Part shown: positions 37,350 through 46,389 of the stretch, piece after piece
Numbering within the stretch: position 1 is the first letter of the stretch
Layout: each line of letters begins with the position of its first letter
Assembly: GCF_002177135.1 (NCBI RefSeq)
Contig: NZ_MWPH01000003.1
Span: 558,001-622,000 of the forward strand
Length of the DNA stretch: 64,000 nt
Reading direction: 5' to 3'
Origin: Natronolimnobius baerhuensis
GTDB lineage: Archaea; Halobacteriota; Halobacteria; Halobacteriales; Natrialbaceae
Notes under the pieces: generated by a model
What the model was told of the DNA's origin: nothing
Databases searched by the model: none
Seen by the model: only the letters and a program-made list of their open reading frames with translations
Position numbers and translations under genes: made by a program

Positions 37350-37844
37350 ATGACAGACGATGCGGACGATGCAGATGCCACTGATCCCGCAGCCTACGAC
37401 GATATCGCCGAATTCGTCCAGTACTTTATCGACGAACACCAGGAGTTCCTCTCGTGGATCGGCACGACAGTCGACGACGTCGACAACGGAACGATGACGC
37501 TCTCGGTGCCCTACGACGAGAAACTGACCAACACGCGACCAAACGCTGACGCAAATCAGCGCGCAGACATCCACGGCGGCATCGCCGCGACGCTCATCGA
37601 CACCGCCGGCGGACTCGCCCTTCGGACGGAACTCGAGCAGCCACTCGCGGGCAGCATCGCGACGATCAATTTGAACGTCAACTACCTCCGGCCGGCGACG
37701 GGCGATCTCACGGCGACAGCAACCGTGATCCGCGCGGGCTCGAGCGTCGGCGTCAGCGAGGTCACGGTCACGAGTGAGTCACCCGACGGCGACATCCGCG
37801 AGGTTGCAACGGGACAGGGAGCGTATCGGATCTTCCGCGCCTAG
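37350..37844 (+). CDS. PaaI-type hotdog thioesterase
   Basis: 164 residues. An acidic N-terminal extension precedes a hotdog fold with the central helix preceded by DIHGGIAATLIDTAGGLAL, where the Asp is the expected catalytic residue, and strands INLNVNYLRPATGDLTATATVIRAG. It hydrolyses acyl-CoA (often aryl- or medium-chain). It stands alone between the serpin and nos cluster. Confidence 0.88.
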   Translation: MTDDADDADATDPAAYDDIAEFVQYFIDEHQEFLSWIGTTVDDVDNGTMTLSVPYDEKLTNTRPNADANQRADIHGGIAATLIDTAGGLALRTELEQPLAGSIATINLNVNYLRPATGDLTATATVIRAGSSVGVSEVTVTSESPDGDIREVATGQGAYRIFRA

Positions 37845-38004
37845 CGTCCGTTCGGTGACGGTGTGTCTCCATCTGTCGATACTGCACCCGCAGTGTGCGT
37901 CACTGCCGTGACCCTCTGACGCACTCGAAATATATTATTTCTTATATAGAATCCTTCTCGAGATAGCATATAAAGGATCGGCCGAACTGGTTCTGGTGGG
38001 TTAC

Positions 38005-38040
38005 TTCCAAATGGGAATATGAAGCGTTCCTATTAGGGTA
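38005..38040 (+). promoter_or_regulatory. Tandem dyad elements upstream of nosZ
   Basis: TTCCAAATGGGAA (38005-38017) is a perfect TTCC-N5-GGAA dyad. 22 bases later TTCCTATTAGGGT (38027-38039) repeats the left arm and most of the right. Two turns of the helix apart, they would place a regulator twice on the same DNA face. They lie about 75-110 bases before the nosZ ATG, so upstream-activator sites are more likely than repressor sites. Inference from symmetry. Confidence 0.4.
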
Positions 38041-38115
38041 TCCTCCCAATTCGCATCTGTACCGAGCACCGAGGCGTTCGAACGGTGTGATACCAAACAT
38101 ATCGATCAAAGGACA

Positions 38116-40014
38116 ATGACTGACACACACGACACTGCTGGGGGGAACTCGACACGCACCGCCGTCGAAGACGACCGCGACCCGCTATTTGCACGCATTC
38201 CGAGACGCGACTTCATGAAAGCCGGTGCGGCGGCCGGGGCGATAGGATCGCTAGCCGGGTGTACGAACTTACTTGACGAGGGTGAGACCACCGCGGCAGC
38301 GGACGTCGACGCGTCGGTCCCACCCGGCGAACTCGACGAGTACTACGCGTTCCTCTCTGGCGGCCACTCCGGCGATATCCGAGTGTACGGCGTCCCGTCG
38401 ATGCGCCAGATTATGCGAATCCCCGTGTTCAACGTCGAGAGTGCACGCGGCTATGGCTTCGACGACGAAACACACGAAATGCTCCAGGAGGCAGGCGGCT
38501 ACACCTGGGGAGATACGCACCACCCGCGCGTCAGCCAGACAGACAACCAGTACGACGGCGAGTGGCTCTTCGTCAACGACAAAGCGAACGGCCGGATGGC
38601 CCGCATCGACCTCGAGTACTTCGAGACGGACGCGATCATCGACCTGCCGAACCAGCAGGGAACCCACGGTGCCTGTGCGCTGATGCCCGACACCCGACTC
38701 ATCTTCGGCGTCGGCGAACTACGTGTGCCGATTCCTAACGACGGGCGCGATCTCGAGGATCCGAGCGAGTACGGTTCGACGCTGTCGGCGATGTCGGCGG
38801 ACCCGTTCGACCACGAGTGGGACGTTCGCGTCGACTGCAACCTCGACAACGGTGACTCCGGGAAGTACGGCGAGTGGTTCTTTACGACCAGCTACAACAC
38901 CGAGGAGGCCGTCACCGAGTCGGAGATGACCGCGTCTGACACGGACTACGTGGTCGCGTTCAACATCCCGCGAATCGAGGACGCGGTCGATGCCGGCGAG
39001 TTCGAGGAAATCAACGGCGTCCCCGTCGTCGACGGCACTGAAGATAGCCCGCTGAACGACGGCGACGAGCCGCTCGTTCGATACATCGACGTGCCGACGA
39101 ACCCCCACGGCGTGAGCGTCACGCCCGACGGCGAGTACGCGATTGCCTCCGGGAAACTCGATCCGACCTGTACGATCATCGAGGTCGATCAGCTCAACGA
39201 GGTCGACGACGCCAACGACGCAATCGCCGGCCGAGTCAACGTCGGCAACGGGCCGCTGCACACCGCCTACGACGGTCGCGGACACGGGTATACGACCCTC
39301 TTCGTCGACTCACAGGTCGTCAAGTGGGATATCGAGGCCGCCGTCGACGCCGAGATGGGCTCGGCTGACCCCGTCATCGAAAAGCACGACGTCCACTACA
39401 GCCCCGGCCACCTGATCGCCGCTGAATCCTACACTGGCGACCCGCAGGGCGACTGGCTGATCGTCCTCAACAAACTCTCGAAGGACCGATTCCTTCCGGT
39501 TGGGCCGGTCTTCCCCGAAAACGACCAGCTGTTCTACATCGGCGACGACGACGCCGGGATGGAACTCGTCAAGGACACGCCCGCCTACCCCGAACCGCAC
39601 GACGCCTCTATCGTCCGCGCCGACCGACTCGATCCCGCGTCGGTGTACGACCCCGACGACCTCGCACTCGAGTTCATTTCGCCGGACGACGAGGACAACT
39701 TCATCGAGCGAGACGGCGACCGGGTCCACGTCGAGATGTACAACGCGCGAAACACCTTCGGACTCGAGGACATCGTGGTCCAGGAGGGCGACGAAGTGAC
39801 CATCCGCTCGACGAACATCGAGCAAGAAGAGGACATCCTCCACTCCGTTGCCATCCCACAGCACAACGTCAACATCAAGCTGGCACCGCAGGAAACCCGT
39901 GAGGTGACGTTTACGGCCGACGAGCCCGGCGTCTACTGGATCTACTGTGCGTACTTCTGTAGCGCACTCCACCTCGAGATGCGCTCGCGGCTGCTGGTCG
40001 AACCGGCTGACTAA
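38116..40014 (+). CDS. nosZ: Nitrous oxide reductase NosZ
   Basis: 632 residues. Reduces N2O to N2, the last step of denitrification. The N-terminus carries a twin-Arg signal (RIPRRDFMKAG) followed by LAGC, so it is Tat-exported and possibly lipid-anchored. The seven-bladed propeller contributes CuZ histidines, for example DTHHPR, GTHGACAL, NPHGVS and HDVHYSPGH. The C-terminal cupredoxin domain has the CuA site CAYFCSALHLEM (CxxxCxxxHxxM). First gene of the nos cluster; the start ATG at 38116 lies 271 bases after the thioesterase gene. Confidence 0.97.
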   Translation: MTDTHDTAGGNSTRTAVEDDRDPLFARIPRRDFMKAGAAAGAIGSLAGCTNLLDEGETTAAADVDASVPPGELDEYYAFLSGGHSGDIRVYGVPSMRQIMRIPVFNVESARGYGFDDETHEMLQEAGGYTWGDTHHPRVSQTDNQYDGEWLFVNDKANGRMARIDLEYFETDAIIDLPNQQGTHGACALMPDTRLIFGVGELRVPIPNDGRDLEDPSEYGSTLSAMSADPFDHEWDVRVDCNLDNGDSGKYGEWFFTTSYNTEEAVTESEMTASDTDYVVAFNIPRIEDAVDAGEFEEINGVPVVDGTEDSPLNDGDEPLVRYIDVPTNPHGVSVTPDGEYAIASGKLDPTCTIIEVDQLNEVDDANDAIAGRVNVGNGPLHTAYDGRGHGYTTLFVDSQVVKWDIEAAVDAEMGSADPVIEKHDVHYSPGHLIAAESYTGDPQGDWLIVLNKLSKDRFLPVGPVFPENDQLFYIGDDDAGMELVKDTPAYPEPHDASIVRADRLDPASVYDPDDLALEFISPDDEDNFIERDGDRVHVEMYNARNTFGLEDIVVQEGDEVTIRSTNIEQEEDILHSVAIPQHNVNIKLAPQETREVTFTADEPGVYWIYCAYFCSALHLEMRSRLLVEPAD

Positions 40015-40040
40015 CACCCGCGTTCCCACCTTGTTCCGCC

Positions 40041-40823
40041 ATGTCACAACTCACCAAACTCGCTGAACTCCGTCGCGCGCTCCCGCTCGCAGCGGCGGCG
40101 CTGCTACTCGTCGCAATCGCGCTCCCGATGTGGCGGATCACGCTCGAGGCACCCCAGTACCCCGACGGCCTGTTCGTCGAACTGTACGCCTATCCACGCC
40201 TCGAGGGCGACGTCGCCGAAACGCAGGGACTCAACCGGTACGTCGGGTTCTACTATCCGGATCCGGTTTTCCTCGAGCCGAACTACGACGTCCATCCGAA
40301 CGCAATCGAGGTGCCCGAGTGGTCCGTCGGCCCGCTCGCGTTCGTCGCCGTCGCAGCCGCTGGCGTGTTCGTTGCGCTTGCACCGACCGTCCGAAAGCTG
40401 AAGCTCGGACTGACCTGCCAACTCGCCGGTACGCTTGCCGTGTTCGTCACGATGTTCGCGGCCATCCAGTACCGGCTCTACCAGGCCGGCCATACGCTCG
40501 ATCCCGACGCGCCGATGCGCGGAATCGACGGCTTCACGCCGCCGCTACTGGGCACCTACGAAATCGCGAACATCAGCGGCCTCGCCTGGTTCGGCCCCGG
40601 CGGCTACCTCACGCTCGTTGCGCTTGCGCTGCTCGTAGTCGCGTTCCTGTCTCGCGATTCGGAGGCCACCCTCGGGGACGTCCCGGCGCTCGTCCGCGAG
40701 CGACTGGATCGCCTCACGGGCGACGCACACGAAGAGCCTGTCAGCAGCACCGACCCGCCATCCTCGTCGCGGCCCGACCAGACGCCGTCGCCGACAGATT
40801 CCGAGGTGAGCCGCGATGACTGA
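40041..40823 (+). CDS. Nos-cluster membrane protein (NosB-like)
   Basis: 260 residues with four to five hydrophobic segments: an N-terminal one (LPLAAAALLLVAIALPMW), a large extracytoplasmic loop, then AVAAAGVFVALA, a segment around LAGTLAVFVTMFAAI and YLTLVALALLVVAFL. A Pro/Ser-rich acidic tail follows. A protein of this type between nosZ and nosD is usual in archaeal and some Gram-positive nos clusters. It may take part in electron delivery from menaquinol or in metal assembly; no Cys-based cofactor site is visible. It overlaps the nosD start by eight bases. Confidence 0.75.
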   Translation: MSQLTKLAELRRALPLAAAALLLVAIALPMWRITLEAPQYPDGLFVELYAYPRLEGDVAETQGLNRYVGFYYPDPVFLEPNYDVHPNAIEVPEWSVGPLAFVAVAAAGVFVALAPTVRKLKLGLTCQLAGTLAVFVTMFAAIQYRLYQAGHTLDPDAPMRGIDGFTPPLLGTYEIANISGLAWFGPGGYLTLVALALLVVAFLSRDSEATLGDVPALVRERLDRLTGDAHEEPVSSTDPPSSSRPDQTPSPTDSEVSRDD

Positions 40824-42231
40824 CCGCGAATCCTGGCTCCTCGTCGCCGCCGTCGCGGTCCTCCTTGTCGCACTCGGTGCAGCCGTCGTCGCGGCCGACG
40901 GCCCTGCAAGCGGTACCGCGGACGCGACTATCGAGGGCTGGACACCCGACGTGGACGACCCGCGCGACGTGACGGCACCTGACGAATCGGGCGTCGCAAC
41001 GCTCGAGGACCAAGCGTACGACTCCGTACAGGCTGCCGTCGACGACGCCGAACCCGGCGATACGATCACGCTCGAGGGCCGGTTCGACGAGCACGTAACG
41101 GTCGAGACGTCGGATCTCACGCTCGAGGCGGCCGACAGCGCCGTCGGGAGCGAGACCGGCACCGAGGCCGCGCTGCTCGACGGGAGCGGTGAGGGCACCG
41201 TCCTCGAGATAACGGCAGCGAACGTCACCGTCGACGGGCTCTGGGTCCGCGAGTCCGGCCCTGACCGAAGCACCGAGGACGCTGGCATCTACGTCAACGG
41301 CTCCGACGCGACGCTGTCTGACGTGCGGATCACCGAGTCGACGTTCGGTATCTGGATCACCGAAGCGACGAACGTCACCGTCGAGGACGCCGCCATCGCA
41401 GGGCGCGAAGAGATCGGCGAGTCCCAGCGGGGCAACGGAATCCATCTCGACCGTGCCGACGGCGCGCAACTGCTGGACAACGAGATTACGACCGTCCGCG
41501 ACGGGATTTACTTCTCGTGGTCCGAGGACGTTCGCGCCGACGGCAACCACCTGTGGGACCTCCGCTACGGCGTCCACTACATGTACTCCGATCACAACCA
41601 TCTCGAGGGCAACGTCGCCTTCGACAACGACGTCGGCTTCGCGTTGATGGTCTCACAGGACCTGACGATTGTCGACAACGTCGTCGTGAACAACGACGGG
41701 CCGAGCGGGCAGGGGATCCTCGTCAAGGACGTCGACAACTCCGAAATTCGAGACAACGCCGTCGTCGCCAACCGCAACGGGCTCTACGTCTACAACGCCC
41801 ACGGGAACGAGATCATCGACAACCTCGTCCTCGAGAACGGCGTCGGAATCCACTTTACGGCCGGCAGCACCGACGAGCGCGTCGTCGGCAACAGCGTCAT
41901 CGAGAACGGCGAGCAGGCCTACGCCTCGACGACCTCGCAACTGGCCTGGAACGACACCGACGGCGGCAACTACTGGTCGGACGCCCGCGCGAGCGACCTC
42001 GACGGCGACGGCACCAGCGCGGTCCGCCACCAGCCCGCAGGCACCGTCGAGCAACTCGTCCGTGAGCAGCCCCAGGCCGCCGTCTTCGCCGAAAGCCCGG
42101 CGTTCGATGCCGTCCGCATGGCCGAGAGTTCGTTCCCGATCCTCGAGTCACCCGGCGTCGTCGACCACCGACCGCTCGCCGAACCACCACACGACAACTG
42201 GAGAGAGTACTATGCAGATCACGATTACTGA
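40816..42231 (+). CDS. nosD: Copper-site maturation protein NosD
   Basis: 471 residues. An N-terminal hydrophobic signal-like segment (LLVAAVAVLLVALGAAVVAADG) precedes a right-handed parallel beta-helix built from repeated NxI/V…DN units (for example DNEITTVRDGIYFS, DNVVVNNDGPS, DNLVLENGVGIHF), the CASH/PbH1 pattern. NosD is periplasmic in bacteria and, with the ABC transporter NosFY, helps build the CuZ centre of NosZ. Its last 20 bases overlap nosF. Confidence 0.94.
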   Translation: MTDRESWLLVAAVAVLLVALGAAVVAADGPASGTADATIEGWTPDVDDPRDVTAPDESGVATLEDQAYDSVQAAVDDAEPGDTITLEGRFDEHVTVETSDLTLEAADSAVGSETGTEAALLDGSGEGTVLEITAANVTVDGLWVRESGPDRSTEDAGIYVNGSDATLSDVRITESTFGIWITEATNVTVEDAAIAGREEIGESQRGNGIHLDRADGAQLLDNEITTVRDGIYFSWSEDVRADGNHLWDLRYGVHYMYSDHNHLEGNVAFDNDVGFALMVSQDLTIVDNVVVNNDGPSGQGILVKDVDNSEIRDNAVVANRNGLYVYNAHGNEIIDNLVLENGVGIHFTAGSTDERVVGNSVIENGEQAYASTTSQLAWNDTDGGNYWSDARASDLDGDGTSAVRHQPAGTVEQLVREQPQAAVFAESPAFDAVRMAESSFPILESPGVVDHRPLAEPPHDNWREYYADHDY

Positions 42232-43162
42232 CGTACACAAGCGCTACGGCGACGTCGTCGCACTCGAGGGACCCTCGTTCGAGATTCCATCGGGGTCGAC
42301 GTTCGGCGTCCTCGGGACGAACGGAGCGGGAAAGACGACACTGTTCGGGTTGCTGGTCGGTCACGACCGCCCCGATGCGGGTCGGATCGAAGTCGGCGGC
42401 ATCGACGTTGCCGAAGCCGGACATAGCGTCCGCGAGCGCGTCGCCTTCCTGCCCGAACACGCCGGCTTCCCGCCGGCGATGACCGGTCGGGAAGTGCTCG
42501 ACGTCCACGCCCGCGTCCGGGGGCTCGAAGCGCGCGACCGACGGATCGAGGACGCCCTCGAGACGGTCGGTCTGGCCGATGCGGCCGACCGCGCGGTCTC
42601 GGGCTACTCCAACGGGATGGGCCGGCGACTCGGGCTCGCAGCGGCGCTGATTCCCGACCCGCCCGTCCTCGTTCTCGACGAGCCGACGGCCGGACTCGAC
42701 CCGCGCGGCGTCGCCACGTTCCACCGGACGATTGAGCGGATCGGCCGCGAAACCGACGCAACCGTCGTCCTCTCCTCGCACGTGCTGAGCGAGGTCGAAC
42801 GCCTCTGTGACGAGGTCGCCATCCTCGAGAATGGCAGTTTGCGCGCGGTCGGCTCCGTGACGGAACTGCGCGAGGAGACCGCCGACGGCCGCGTCACCGT
42901 GTCGCTGTCCCCAGCGGCTGACGCTTCCCGTGCAGACCTGCTCGAGGCCGTCCAGGGCCGCGGCGCAGTGACCGAGACGAGCGAAGGCTTCGAGGTCGTC
43001 TGCGAGCGCGACGCCGCGGTCGCCCTCTGTGGCGACCTCGAGTCCGACCTCGTCGAGCGCTTCGAAGTGACAGAGCCGGGTCTCGAGGCGGCGTTCCACG
43101 AGGCACTTCGCGACGAAAGTGACGCCCCTTCGACCGACACGGCGACGGAGGTGAGGGCATAA
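42212..43162 (+). CDS. nosF: ABC transporter ATPase NosF
   Basis: 316 residues. Walker A GTNGAGKTT, signature loop SGYSNGMGRR (a divergent SGGQ form usual in this family), Walker B VLVLDEPTAGLD and the H-loop SSHVLSEVE are present. The C-terminal 90 residues form an accessory domain. It powers NosDFY in copper-sulphide cluster assembly. The ATG at 42212 was chosen because it begins the conserved strand MQITITDVHKRYGD; the stop shares one base with the nosY ATG. Confidence 0.95.
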   Translation: MQITITDVHKRYGDVVALEGPSFEIPSGSTFGVLGTNGAGKTTLFGLLVGHDRPDAGRIEVGGIDVAEAGHSVRERVAFLPEHAGFPPAMTGREVLDVHARVRGLEARDRRIEDALETVGLADAADRAVSGYSNGMGRRLGLAAALIPDPPVLVLDEPTAGLDPRGVATFHRTIERIGRETDATVVLSSHVLSEVERLCDEVAILENGSLRAVGSVTELREETADGRVTVSLSPAADASRADLLEAVQGRGAVTETSEGFEVVCERDAAVALCGDLESDLVERFEVTEPGLEAAFHEALRDESDAPSTDTATEVRA

Positions 43163-44106
43163 TGTCGCCACCCGAGACTGACGCCGACCGCGGCCGAGAC
43201 GCGCCCGAAGCCAGACCGGACGGCGGCTACAGCACCGCGGTCGGAACTGAGGCCGTCGAGGCAACCGACCTCGACTCGAGCGAGTCGGGCGAGTCCGGCG
43301 TCTGGTACCGCCAACTGTTGGTCGTCGCCGAGACGGAGTACCGCCTCGCGGTTCGCAGCCGGTGGGCGGTCGCGCTGATCGCCATCTTCGCCGCGTTCGC
43401 GCTCGGGCTGACGACCTTCAGCGGCGCGAGCGTGAGCCCGGCTGGCTTCGAGCGGACCGTCGCCAGTCTGGCCGTCCTCGCGGTCTACCTCGTGCCGCTG
43501 GTCGCGCTCGCGTTCGGCTACGACGTCGTCGTCGGCCGCGAGGAAAGCGGCTGGCTCCAGACGTTGTTCTCGCTGCCGGTGGATCGCGCCTGGATCGTCG
43601 TCGGCGCGTCGCTGGGACGGGCCATCGTTCTCGCGAGCGCGACGATCATCGGCTTCGGGATCGCCGGCGGCTTCCTGCTCCTCGAGTTCGGCCTGGCCGG
43701 GTTCGACGCCTACGTGGCCTTCCTGCTCGCGACCGTCGGCCTCGCGCTCGCGTTCCTCGCGCTTGCCGTCCTCGTCTCGACGCTGGCCCGCGAGAAAACG
43801 CACGCGCTCGGCATCTCCCTGCTCGCGTGGGCGTGGTTCGTCCTCGTCCACGACCTGCTCGCACTCGGCGTCATTTCTGCCCTCGAGCTGTCGGACGCGG
43901 CCGTCTCGGTGATGCTACTCGCGAACCCGACCGGCGTCTTCCGGGCGCTCGTGCTCGGGACGCTCGGCGCGGCCGGCGACGCCGGCTTTGCCTCCGTCCT
44001 TGCCGACGCCGGCCTGTCGACGCCGGTGCTCATCGCCGTCTTCGTCGGCTGGATCGTCGTGCCCATCGCCCTCGCCGCGCTCGCAATTCGGAGGCGACGA
44101 CTATGA
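43162..44106 (+). CDS. nosY: ABC transporter permease NosY
   Basis: 314 residues with a 45-residue acidic N-terminus and about six hydrophobic helices (for example WAVALIAIFAAFALGLTTF, ILAVYLVPLVALAFGYDVVVGREESGW, FLLATVGLALAFLALAVLV and the C-terminal VLIAVFVGWIVVPIALAAL). The GREESGWLQTLFSLPV stretch is the coupling helix typical of NosY-type permeases. It works with NosF and NosD. Overlaps nosL by four bases (ATGA). Confidence 0.93.
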   Translation: MSPPETDADRGRDAPEARPDGGYSTAVGTEAVEATDLDSSESGESGVWYRQLLVVAETEYRLAVRSRWAVALIAIFAAFALGLTTFSGASVSPAGFERTVASLAVLAVYLVPLVALAFGYDVVVGREESGWLQTLFSLPVDRAWIVVGASLGRAIVLASATIIGFGIAGGFLLLEFGLAGFDAYVAFLLATVGLALAFLALAVLVSTLAREKTHALGISLLAWAWFVLVHDLLALGVISALELSDAAVSVMLLANPTGVFRALVLGTLGAAGDAGFASVLADAGLSTPVLIAVFVGWIVVPIALAALAIRRRRL

Positions 44107-44708
44107 CGCGCCACACTGGCGACGAACGCGCCGAACACGCCATCTCGAGTGGTCACTCACACTCGAGGCGGCGGATACTGACCGGACTCGGCGGCGTCGC
44201 GGCCGTCGCGCTCGCGGGCTGTCTCGAGGACGACGAGACCGATGCCGACGCGCCCGCGGAGCCGGTTGCCTTGACCGACGGCCAGTCCTGTGACGTCTGC
44301 GGGATGGTGATCGCAGACCACTACGGCCCCGCCGGTCAGCTGTTCTACGCCGACGGCGAACCCGACGACCGCGACGGGCCGGCGTGGTTCGACAGCCTCG
44401 CCGAACTGCTCGTCTACCACAACGAACGCGTCCAGCGCGGCTGGGAGCTTCGCGAGGCGTTCGTCACCGACTACTCGAGCGTCGACTACGACCTCCTCGA
44501 GCGCGAGGGGACGACGTACGTCTCGAGTCACGTCGAGGCGGCGGCGTTCGCGGACGCGACGGCTCTCTCCTATGTCGTCGACAGCGGGATTGAGGGGGCG
44601 ATGGGCGAGGATCTGCTCCCCTTTGCCGACGAGGACGACGCCGCTGCGCTCGTCGACGAGTACGGTGGCGAGGTTCGGTCGTGGGACGAACTGACTCCCT
44701 CGGCGTGA
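44103..44708 (+). CDS. nosL: Copper chaperone lipoprotein NosL
   Basis: 201 residues. The N-terminus contains the twin-Arg/lipobox sequence RRRILTGLGGVAAVALAGC, so it is exported and lipid-anchored. The mature part has the CDVCGM motif, whose Cys and Met bind Cu(I), and later a WFDSLAELLVYH stretch. NosL supplies copper to apo-NosZ. It is the last gene of the cluster; the two genes downstream are on the other strand. Confidence 0.94.
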   Translation: MTRHTGDERAEHAISSGHSHSRRRILTGLGGVAAVALAGCLEDDETDADAPAEPVALTDGQSCDVCGMVIADHYGPAGQLFYADGEPDDRDGPAWFDSLAELLVYHNERVQRGWELREAFVTDYSSVDYDLLEREGTTYVSSHVEAAAFADATALSYVVDSGIEGAMGEDLLPFADEDDAAALVDEYGGEVRSWDELTPSA

Positions 44709-44734
44709 CCGTGCTTTTCAGGCGATTCCTGGGC

Positions 44735-44911
44735 CTACAGCTGTGAGTTCGACTGCGAGCCGTCGCCTCGAGTTGTCGACGACTCCGTGTCTCGAGCGCT
44801 GCGCCAGAGTCGACTATAGAGGAAACAGCCAATCGCCGCAACGACCAGCAAGTAGCTATAGATCACGAGTTCGATATAGTCGGGAAGTGGCGGAACCGAC
44901 GCGGGGTCCAT
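44735..44911 (-). CDS. Small single-span membrane protein
   Basis: 58 residues from the ATG at 44911. Polar start (MDPASVPPLPD), one membrane helix (YIELVIYSYLLVVAAIGCFLYSRLW), then a basic/Ser-rich tail. It is divergent to nothing and convergent with nosL. Family not recognised; it may assist a membrane redox complex near the nos cluster, but this is only proximity. Confidence 0.55.
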   Translation of the reverse strand: MDPASVPPLPDYIELVIYSYLLVVAAIGCFLYSRLWRSARDTESSTTRGDGSQSNSQL

Positions 44912-45005
44912 ATCATGTGGAACGTTCACATGGAATATACATCTTGCCCTGTATTCGTTCACGATATATACAGACCCACGTGAGTGTCGCGAGTCCAAGA
45001 GGACC

Positions 45006-45173
45006 CTAGAATTTACCGGACGAGACCATCCAGTAGCGGATCACGAGATAGACGATGATGACCCCGAACGTGATCGCAAACAGCGTATCGCCGGCCATCG
45101 CCGCCGAAATCAAGGCTGCACCTGAGAGGATCATGCCGATAACGTACATCAGTTGTATGCGGCGCTCGTTCAT
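45006..45173 (-). CDS. Small two-span membrane protein
   Basis: 55 residues: MNERRIQLM start, two hydrophobic stretches (VIGMILSGAALISAAMAG and FAITFGVIIVYLVIRYW), short polar ends. It lies on the same strand as the 58-residue membrane protein, 94 bases away. I do not know its family, though similar two-helix proteins are common in haloarchaea. Good codon use and membrane pattern support the call. Confidence 0.6.
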   Translation of the reverse strand: MNERRIQLMYVIGMILSGAALISAAMAGDTLFAITFGVIIVYLVIRYWMVSSGKF

Positions 45174-45347
45174 CGACGCTCACCACCCACCACTGCAGGG
45201 ACTGTCATAGCTACCTCTTCGAAGGAATCGATAAAAGTCCTCCTTCCTCGGCCTTGGGTCGGCTGCCGCCCGATGGGTGCACGCGAGAACAGACTCGAGT
45301 GCCCCTGTGACTTCGTTGGCCCCAGGTGCCCCGCCTCGAGTCTGCCC

Positions 45348-45521
45348 TCAGACGACTTGCAGATGGTCTTCGTGCAGTTCGTCCTCGGTGAGGTCCTGAT
45401 CGTGGAACTCCCGCATGTGTTTCTGTGCCAGTTCGACCGCCTCCGTTTCGTCTTCCGATTGGATGATAAATCGGCAGGTGTCCGAGACCGATTCACAATC
45501 GAGTTTGTGTGCCTTCGACAT
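45348..45521 (-). CDS. DUF1059 family small protein
   Basis: 57 residues: MSKAHKLDCESVSDTC…, ending LTEDELHEDHLQVV. The Cys9/Cys16 pattern and ELAQKHMREFHDQ helix identify DUF1059, a small family of unknown function found in bacteria and archaea. The start at 45521 is the conserved N-terminus. Next upstream on the same strand is the AhpD-like gene, 13 bases away, so they are probably one operon. Confidence 0.85.
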   Translation of the reverse strand: MSKAHKLDCESVSDTCRFIIQSEDETEAVELAQKHMREFHDQDLTEDELHEDHLQVV

Positions 45522-45534
45522 GGTGCTCACGTGA

Positions 45535-45948
45535 TTAGTCGTCGCCTGCGGCCGACTGCGATTGCAGGTGGGTCGCGATCTGTTCGGTTTCGTCTTTGAA
45601 GACCTCGAGGTCGTAGTCTTGGGCCTGGATGAGGGCGCTGTAGCGTGGTGTGTAACTCGCGAGGAACGAGAGTTCCGCGAGTTCTGCCTCGGTTGCGCCG
45701 TGTAGTTGGGCCGCGCCTCTGTGGAAGTGTCTGCAGTACTCACAGCCGATTGCTGCGGCCACCGCGAGCCCGACTAACTCGCGGGTCTTCGGGTCAATCG
45801 CCGTCTCGCCGAAGAGGAACCGCTTCAGGTTCGGCCACTCGTTTTGCAAGGCGTCCTCCGGGAGCGCGTCCAAATACCCCGGCATGATCCCGAACGTCTC
45901 CTCGATGTCTGTCACCGTCTCGTCGTACGGTTGCTGTTGTGTCGCCAT
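45535..45948 (-). CDS. Carboxymuconolactone decarboxylase / AhpD-like protein
   Basis: 137 residues, all-helical. The AhpD redox motif CEYCRHFHRGAA (CxxC…H) is intact, and DPKTRELVGLAVAAAIGC is the typical preceding helix. Such proteins often have thiol peroxidase-support or alkylhydroperoxidase activity. Co-directional with DUF1059. Confidence 0.88.
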   Translation of the reverse strand: MATQQQPYDETVTDIEETFGIMPGYLDALPEDALQNEWPNLKRFLFGETAIDPKTRELVGLAVAAAIGCEYCRHFHRGAAQLHGATEAELAELSFLASYTPRYSALIQAQDYDLEVFKDETEQIATHLQSQSAAGDD

Positions 45949-46191
45949 TGGTTCTCCCCCGACTCCCCGTAGAACGGGTCGTCATACTTAGTAGCGTGGC
46001 TATTGCTACCAAGTAACAGTACCTACGACAATAGATTACTTAATGATTTTCGGCGAATTATATTCATATCCAGATCGGAGCGTCCACTTTCTCGGCCAGT
46101 CAGGACTCCTGTTTCGTCGCCGCTGGCAACACGTATTATCCCATTCTCGAGATGATATCTGGACTATGTGATGGGTGTGCCTGCGGACATC

Positions 46192-46389
46192 TCATCTGTA
46201 GTGCGTGACAACACGAGGGAAGACAACGTAGAACGCAACCGCAAGACCGATTCCGCTTCCAATGGCAGGGGCAAGCGTTTCTGGCCACGACTGCCCAAAC
46301 CCGACAACTCCTGTCACTACTCCTCCCCCGAATGCAAGGCAAAATCCTAGAATGGCCACTCGAGATGGTGGCTGAAAAATACTATCCAT
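46192..46389 (-). CDS. Small membrane protein of unknown function
   Basis: 65 residues from the ATG at 46389: two Gly/Ala-rich hydrophobic helices (VAILGFCLAFGGGVVTGVVGF and LAPAIGSGIGLAVAFYVVF) joined by a short loop. The surrounding DNA (45949-46590) is AT-richer than the genome average and holds no other gene. No family recognised. Confidence 0.5.
   Translation of the reverse strand: MDSIFQPPSRVAILGFCLAFGGGVVTGVVGFGQSWPETLAPAIGSGIGLAVAFYVVFPRVVTHYR

Noticed and set aside
37845-38115. CGAA-N4-TTCG nitrate-respiration regulator site before nosZ
   Set aside because: Only the bare palindrome ttcgaa was found; the spaced motif is absent.
45949-46191. Possible gene in the AT-richer gap after the AhpD-like gene
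   Set aside because: No frame with a start, sensible composition and length was found; only promoter-like DNA.
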